Source of the DNA: JADJPF01 sp964492845
GTDB taxonomy: Bacteria; Acidobacteriota; Blastocatellia; Chloracidobacteriales; JADJPF01
Reading direction: 5' to 3'
Assembly: GCA_964492845.1 (NCBI GenBank)
Contig: CAZBMZ010000017.1
Coordinates: 1-64,000 of the forward strand
DNA: 64,000 nt
In this document: piece by piece, positions 59,688 through 64,000 of the stretch
How positions within the stretch are numbered: the stretch's first letter is position 1
Layout of the letters: each line of letters opens with the position of its first letter
Program-made: the position numbers and the translations under genes
The notes under the pieces: model-generated
Databases searched by the model: none
The model's input: the letters and a program-made list of their open reading frames with translations, nothing else
Told to the model about the DNA's origin: nothing

Positions 59688-62600
59688 ATGAAAGCTGTAG
59701 CTTGGACACTACTAGGGCTAGTAGTTTGTCTGTTTGGATTTGTTAGGGATTTACAAGCACAAGATTTTGATTTTCAAGCTACACAACCAGTCGTTGCCCC
59801 TTTTAATGCTGGCTTAGTGGCAGCATCCACCCGCACGGGTTTTCTTAATAGCAATTTTAACGAGCTTCGCGGTGTTCAACCCAATGGGTTAGCAACAATG
59901 AATACTATTGATGTTGGCATTGGTGACATTAACGGTGATGGATTTAGCGATATTATTTCTGCTCAAGCAACTACTTCACTAAGTAATAATACAGACAGAA
60001 ATTGCATTTTAATTTTTCTTGGTGTTGGAGATGGGACTTTTCAATTACCACGTATTATTAATACTATTTCCCGACCTGTTTCCCTGGAATTAACTGATTT
60101 AGAAGGAGATAGACTAACTGACATAGTTATTGCTGAAGATGGTTTTATAGAAATAATGACAGGATTTTTTTTTACTAGAGGTGCAAAGACTTTTGACCGA
60201 TTTGGTGATCCTAATGCCCCAGATGGTGCATTAATAACAAAATTTGGTAATCAAGTTATTTCAACTGCTACGGGACTTTTAGATGAAGATAATATTCTTG
60301 ACATTACTGTAGCTGAACAAGGCGATGCAAGCGCAGAAATAGAAGTATTTTTCACTAATCTAACTGGGCGTTTTAATCCTGATGGAGTAGCAGACTTAAA
60401 TATTATTGCTACTGGTTCAATTGTTGGTCAAACTGCTCTTGGTCAGAACGTTACAACTAAAGCAATTGCAATAGAAATGGCTAATATTTCTGATTTAGGC
60501 CCTTTTTCAGATGGAGACTTTGATATTTTTTTAGCTACTTCAGAAGGTGTTGAAATATTTGAAAATAACCTACTAGATTTTATTCAAATTGCTACATTAG
60601 CAAATGCTGGCCCAGCAACAGCCTTAACTGTTAAAGACCTTAATCTTGATGGTTTTCCAGAAATAGTTTCCATAAGCCAACCTCTTAATCGAGTAACAAT
60701 ATTTAGAGCAAATGATGTGGGAGGTTATGGAATACCTAGGCCAATTCCTGTTGATAATCCTATTGCAGTAATAACTCTAAATTTTAATAATGATGATCTA
60801 GTAGACTTAGCCATTTTACAAGCACAAACAAGCGTTCCTGCAAGCATTACAATACTTTTAGGAGATATTAATACTTTATTTACTAGCCGTAATGTACTTA
60901 GCAATCTTAATGGTATTCCTTTAGTTAACCCATTTGCTATTGCTATTGGTCAAGGTATTCCGTTAGGTGAAGAAATTGCGGCTGATGATATTGTGCTTGC
61001 AGAAAGTACCTCATCAACCGCTTCTACAGGCGGCGTGTTATTTCTACCTTCAGCTAATAACTTACTCCCTATTTTCCTACAAGTAATTACTAATATTTCT
61101 CCTGCAACTGATTTTGATGGTATTGGCGGTAATAATGACTTAGCAATAATGGAGCAAAATTTAGGTATAGTTTACTTACTTTATAACATTACAACTGATG
61201 GAGCAGAACAAATAGTTCCTATTGTTATTGGAGATTTATTTACTGATAGCTTTTTGCGTCCTACTTCATTAACTACTTTTTTTGATCCAAATATAGGGTT
61301 AAACAATATTGCTATCACAGTAATTTCTAGGAAGGATAATGATACTAGTGCTGGTCAATTAATAGTATTACTTAATGATGGAGTAGGTAATTTTGGAAAT
61401 GATCTACTTTTTCGTCAGTTTGTTGCTACAACTGGCCCAACTAACATTATGAGTGGAGATTTTAACCAAGATGGTGCTAGCGACCTGGTTTATATTGATT
61501 ATGCTTCTAGTTTAGCTGTTACAGCGATGAATGACGGAACAAATCTATTTTTAGACCTAAAATTTCGTGAAACTGGTGGTTTTATTCCTATTTCTGCTCA
61601 GTTATCAGACGTAAACGATGATGATATTCCTGATTTGATGGTAGTTAATCAAGGTAATGTTTCTGCTGGTAACCAATCTTTAGTTTCTGTTTTACTGGGT
61701 AAAATGGATGGAAGTTTTACTTTAACAAGTTTAATAGCTGTTCCAAACATTGCTATTTCTATTGTAGGAGGTCAAGCAGATTTCTTTGGTGATGGCCGTC
61801 CACAAATAGTAGATTTTAACGCTGATGGTTTTCCTGACTTTGCTGTAGCTTCAAGTCGTACTAGTGCAATTAGCAATAGTATAATTTCTTCGGTAACACT
61901 GTTAATTAATCAACCTTCTCAACCAGGTAACTTTATAGTTCAACCTCCAATGCCACTTTTTGATAATACAATTAATGGATTTGCGGGCTTAATTTTAGAA
62001 GATCGTTTGGGCGGCCCTGGAATAGTCACAGGTCGAGGAGGTCAAACAGGATTAGGTTTTGCTTTTGGTGGAGCTAATTTCTTGATGGCTGCTGGAGACT
62101 TTAATGCAGATGGGTTTTCTGATTTAGTTGTAACAGGCAGCCAATTAAATCAAGGAAACTTTCGCTCCTCAATTTATTTAGTTGGTAATGCTACGGCTGG
62201 AACAATGCGAACCGTTAGACCACAGCGAAGCCCACAATATGGTGGCAATGACCCTTTTATTGCTGGAGCAGATACTTTTATAGGTTGTGTTTCTGGTTGG
62301 TTTACTAATTCAGATTTTTTTAATGGTGCGGCAGATGTTTTACATGTTTCTGTAAATGGAAGTATTTGGATTGATGCCAACAACACAAGGATATTAAATC
62401 ACGCACCTAGAGTAACAATTGATCGAAGAGACTTAAATGCTGAATTTGGTCAAGGAAGAAAACAATTTGTTACAGCAGGTGAAATTGTGACTATTCCTGT
62501 TATTGGTGAAGATATTGAGGGAGATCCTGTTACATTTAGTTTAGTACCAACTCCAACAGGTCAGCAACCTCCACGCTTTGTAAATATTGAAACTATTGAA

Positions 62601-63563
62601 GGCCAAGGAATTTTAACTATTGACACTTCGCTTTTTCCTCAAACTGGGCCAAATCCGGCTGTTTTTCGTATTGTTGTACAAGGAACTGATTTAGCTGAAA
62701 GTGGAACAGGAGGAAGACAACCTCTATTTAGCCGTGATTATTTTACTCTGGTTATTTTGCCTAATAATCCGCCTGTAATTCAACCTATACCAGAACAAAC
62801 TGTAGCCGTAGATGACACAGCAATTGTTTCTTTATTGGTAAGTGATCTAGAAAATGACGAAGTAATAATTGATGTTATTTGTGATAAAAATCAGTTTGTA
62901 ATAGCAGAAGGTACAGATTTAATTATTTCCCCAACAATTGATGACCTTGGATTAAATGTTTGTGCTGTAACGGCAACTGACATTTTTGGATTAAGCAGCA
63001 CAGTGGGTTTAACTATTAATGTTGTGCCTAGAGTCAAGGAAGACCCAATAATTGATCCAATAGATGATCAAATCATAGGCCCTGTTGATGTAGTAGAAAT
63101 TTTTGTAACATCTTTTGACCCTGAAGGAGACGAAAATTTAACTTTATCTTTACTTACTGCTCCAGACTTTGTAAATCTAATTGATAATGGCGATGGAACA
63201 GGAACCATAATTTTAATGCCAAATCTATTTTCACCTGCTTTTAGCAATGTGGTTGTACAAGTTACTACTTCAGATAATCGTTTTGCTACCACTTCTTTTA
63301 ACATCATCATAGACGGAGTTTTTATTGTTGACGCAGTTTTTGACAAACAAATGCTATTTATCCAAGGTCGTGATTATGGCACAAGCGGCGCACAAGTCAT
63401 TATTAATGACCAAGATGTAAGTCAACAAATTATTAGCCAATCTAACTTTTCCATTACCCTAAAAGGCAATAGACGAAGATTAAACTTACTGTCAGGAGAT
63501 AACTTAATCCAAGTTATGATTGGAGATAGAATTTCTGATGCTTTTATACTTACGCTAGAGTGA
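59688..63563 (+). CDS. giant secreted FG-GAP/VCBS-repeat protein with C-terminal cadherin-like and IPT-like domains
   Basis: Encodes 1291 aa. A signal peptide (1-24, FVRDLQAQ) opens the protein. The main part (about 80-890) holds FG-GAP/VCBS repeats with the DxNxDG calcium signature: DINGDGFSD, DLNLDGFPEI, DFNQDGASDL, DFNADGFPDF, DFNADGFSDL. The repeats form a beta propeller. The C-terminal part (about 910-1291) contains Ig- or cadherin-like domains (VIGEDIEGDPVTFSL, LVSDLENDEV, TSFDPEGDENLTLSL) and an IPT/TIG-like end. Secreted or surface protein; typical in Acidobacteriota. Function unknown, adhesion or ligand binding is a reasonable guess. Confidence 0.85.
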   Translation: MKAVAWTLLGLVVCLFGFVRDLQAQDFDFQATQPVVAPFNAGLVAASTRTGFLNSNFNELRGVQPNGLATMNTIDVGIGDINGDGFSDIISAQATTSLSNNTDRNCILIFLGVGDGTFQLPRIINTISRPVSLELTDLEGDRLTDIVIAEDGFIEIMTGFFFTRGAKTFDRFGDPNAPDGALITKFGNQVISTATGLLDEDNILDITVAEQGDASAEIEVFFTNLTGRFNPDGVADLNIIATGSIVGQTALGQNVTTKAIAIEMANISDLGPFSDGDFDIFLATSEGVEIFENNLLDFIQIATLANAGPATALTVKDLNLDGFPEIVSISQPLNRVTIFRANDVGGYGIPRPIPVDNPIAVITLNFNNDDLVDLAILQAQTSVPASITILLGDINTLFTSRNVLSNLNGIPLVNPFAIAIGQGIPLGEEIAADDIVLAESTSSTASTGGVLFLPSANNLLPIFLQVITNISPATDFDGIGGNNDLAIMEQNLGIVYLLYNITTDGAEQIVPIVIGDLFTDSFLRPTSLTTFFDPNIGLNNIAITVISRKDNDTSAGQLIVLLNDGVGNFGNDLLFRQFVATTGPTNIMSGDFNQDGASDLVYIDYASSLAVTAMNDGTNLFLDLKFRETGGFIPISAQLSDVNDDDIPDLMVVNQGNVSAGNQSLVSVLLGKMDGSFTLTSLIAVPNIAISIVGGQADFFGDGRPQIVDFNADGFPDFAVASSRTSAISNSIISSVTLLINQPSQPGNFIVQPPMPLFDNTINGFAGLILEDRLGGPGIVTGRGGQTGLGFAFGGANFLMAAGDFNADGFSDLVVTGSQLNQGNFRSSIYLVGNATAGTMRTVRPQRSPQYGGNDPFIAGADTFIGCVSGWFTNSDFFNGAADVLHVSVNGSIWIDANNTRILNHAPRVTIDRRDLNAEFGQGRKQFVTAGEIVTIPVIGEDIEGDPVTFSLVPTPTGQQPPRFVNIETIEGQGILTIDTSLFPQTGPNPAVFRIVVQGTDLAESGTGGRQPLFSRDYFTLVILPNNPPVIQPIPEQTVAVDDTAIVSLLVSDLENDEVIIDVICDKNQFVIAEGTDLIISPTIDDLGLNVCAVTATDIFGLSSTVGLTINVVPRVKEDPIIDPIDDQIIGPVDVVEIFVTSFDPEGDENLTLSLLTAPDFVNLIDNGDGTGTIILMPNLFSPAFSNVVVQVTTSDNRFATTSFNIIIDGVFIVDAVFDKQMLFIQGRDYGTSGAQVIINDQDVSQQIISQSNFSITLKGNRRRLNLLSGDNLIQVMIGDRISDAFILTLE

Positions 63564-63648
63564 TCTAGTTATTTGTCGACTTCCTTTATAACACTAATTA
63601 ATTACAAACTTTTCAATTGTTTAAAAACATTAGAAGACTTCTAATTGA

Positions 63649-63678
63649 CTAGAATATTATTCTAGAATATTATTCTAG
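63649..63678. promoter_or_regulatory. two overlapping TetR-type operators
   Basis: CTAGAAT-ATT-ATTCTAG (63649-63665) is a perfect 17-base palindrome, and the same sequence is repeated at 63662-63678, sharing the CTAG between them. The second ends four bases before the ATG of the TetR gene at 63683. Double operators of this kind are bound by two TetR dimers for tight autoregulation. Confidence 0.7.
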
Positions 63679-63682
63679 TACT

Positions 63683-64000
63683 ATGAATAAACTATCCACT
63701 CGTGAAAGTATCTTAAAAGCTGCATTAGAGTGTTTTAACCAACTAGGTTTTCAAGCAACCACAATTGAAGAAATCCGCGCTCGCTCTCAAGCTAGTATTG
63801 GTAGTATTTATCATCATTTTGGTGGTAAAGAGCAAATTGCAGCAAACCTTTATATTGAAGGACTACAGAGCTATCAGTCAGGCTTAATAAATGAATTAGA
63901 ACAATATCAAGACGTAGAATTAGGTATTAAAGCTTTAGTTAAATACCATTTACAATGGATTAGCAAAAATGCTGATTTAGCCCGTTATATTTTCCACACC
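63683..64000 (+). CDS. TetR family transcriptional regulator, 3'-truncated by the window end
   Basis: The first 106 codons are present. The helix-turn-helix region is clear: TRESILKAALECFNQLGFQATTIEEIRARSQASIGSIYHHFGGKEQIAANLY (about 6-57, here given with its usual order). The following helix ELEQYQDVELGIKALVKYHLQWI begins the ligand domain. The stop is beyond the window. It is preceded by two overlapping perfect palindromes that probably bind it. Whether it controls neighbours beyond the edge cannot be seen. Confidence 0.88.
   Translation, partial: MNKLSTRESILKAALECFNQLGFQATTIEEIRARSQASIGSIYHHFGGKEQIAANLYIEGLQSYQSGLINELEQYQDVELGIKALVKYHLQWISKNADLARYIFHT

Overview
The window is AT-rich (about one third G+C by eye), has no rRNA, tRNA or CRISPR array that I could see, and is densely packed with chromosomal genes on both strands. 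The gene content suggests a diderm, heterotrophic bacterium, most likely a low-G+C member of the Acidobacteriota (Blastocatellia-like). The pointers are an Oar-type TonB-dependent receptor with an N-terminal carboxypeptidase-regulatory-like domain, a CBM9-like/DUF5916 outer-membrane barrel protein, a Yip1-family protein, a large secreted FG-GAP protein, and eukaryote-like signalling (Ser/Thr kinase with ankyrin repeats, several FHA proteins). The taxonomic assignment is inference.

Layout. 1-8.7 kb: a secreted unknown, an anti-sigma-like membrane TPR protein, an N-acyl-D-amino-acid deacylase and the TonB receptor. 8.7-14.6 kb: glnE with a Yip1 protein, a small unknown protein, a decayed transposase fragment and a membrane-anchored glycosyltransferase. 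14.6-19.6 kb: the sbcD-sbcC nuclease operon plus a TPR-like protein. 19.6-23.8 kb: a fatty acid hydroxylase with a TetR regulator (matching operator-like palindromes in front of both), GMP reductase, a DUF3995 protein, and a TlpA-like thioredoxin with a metallophosphoesterase. 23.9-33.8 kb: a plus-strand run containing ettA, a patatin-like lipase, small proteins (TPR, DUF1801, DUF5522), a zinc-protease-like membrane protein and a large kinase-ankyrin protein. 33.8-39.5 kb: an M24 peptidase, then the most distinctive locus, terD-terD-(PspA::TerD fusion) followed by a GMC oxidoreductase and preceded by a perfect 19-bp palindrome. 39.5-44.5 kb: a beta-repeat secreted protein, a pirin-dps operon under a PerR/Fur-like box, an MFS exporter, a small HExxH protein and a lipoprotein redoxin. 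44.6-51.5 kb: tandem Usp, coaE, folD, an FHA-PrsW fusion, a sirtuin and an FhaA-like FHA protein. 51.5-59.6 kb: a ScfR/RamB-type regulator divergent from malZ, the DUF5916 barrel, a GYxxG-repeat secreted protein and an rluE-like pseudouridine synthase. 59.7-64 kb: a giant FG-GAP protein and the 5' part of a TetR gene with two overlapping operators.

Functional themes. (1) Membrane and stress response: PspA::TerD with two TerD proteins, Usp, Dps, pirin and redoxins. (2) Phospho-signalling: one kinase with a roughly 90-residue insertion in its activation segment and two FHA proteins, one fused to a PrsW-type membrane protease. (3) DNA maintenance: SbcCD and Dps. (4) Housekeeping: CoaE, FolD, GlnE, GuaC, EttA, RluE. 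Intergenic DNA is short. Many converging gene pairs share one strong hairpin that can serve both strands as a terminator. The best candidate for a little-described system is the TerD/PspA::TerD operon.
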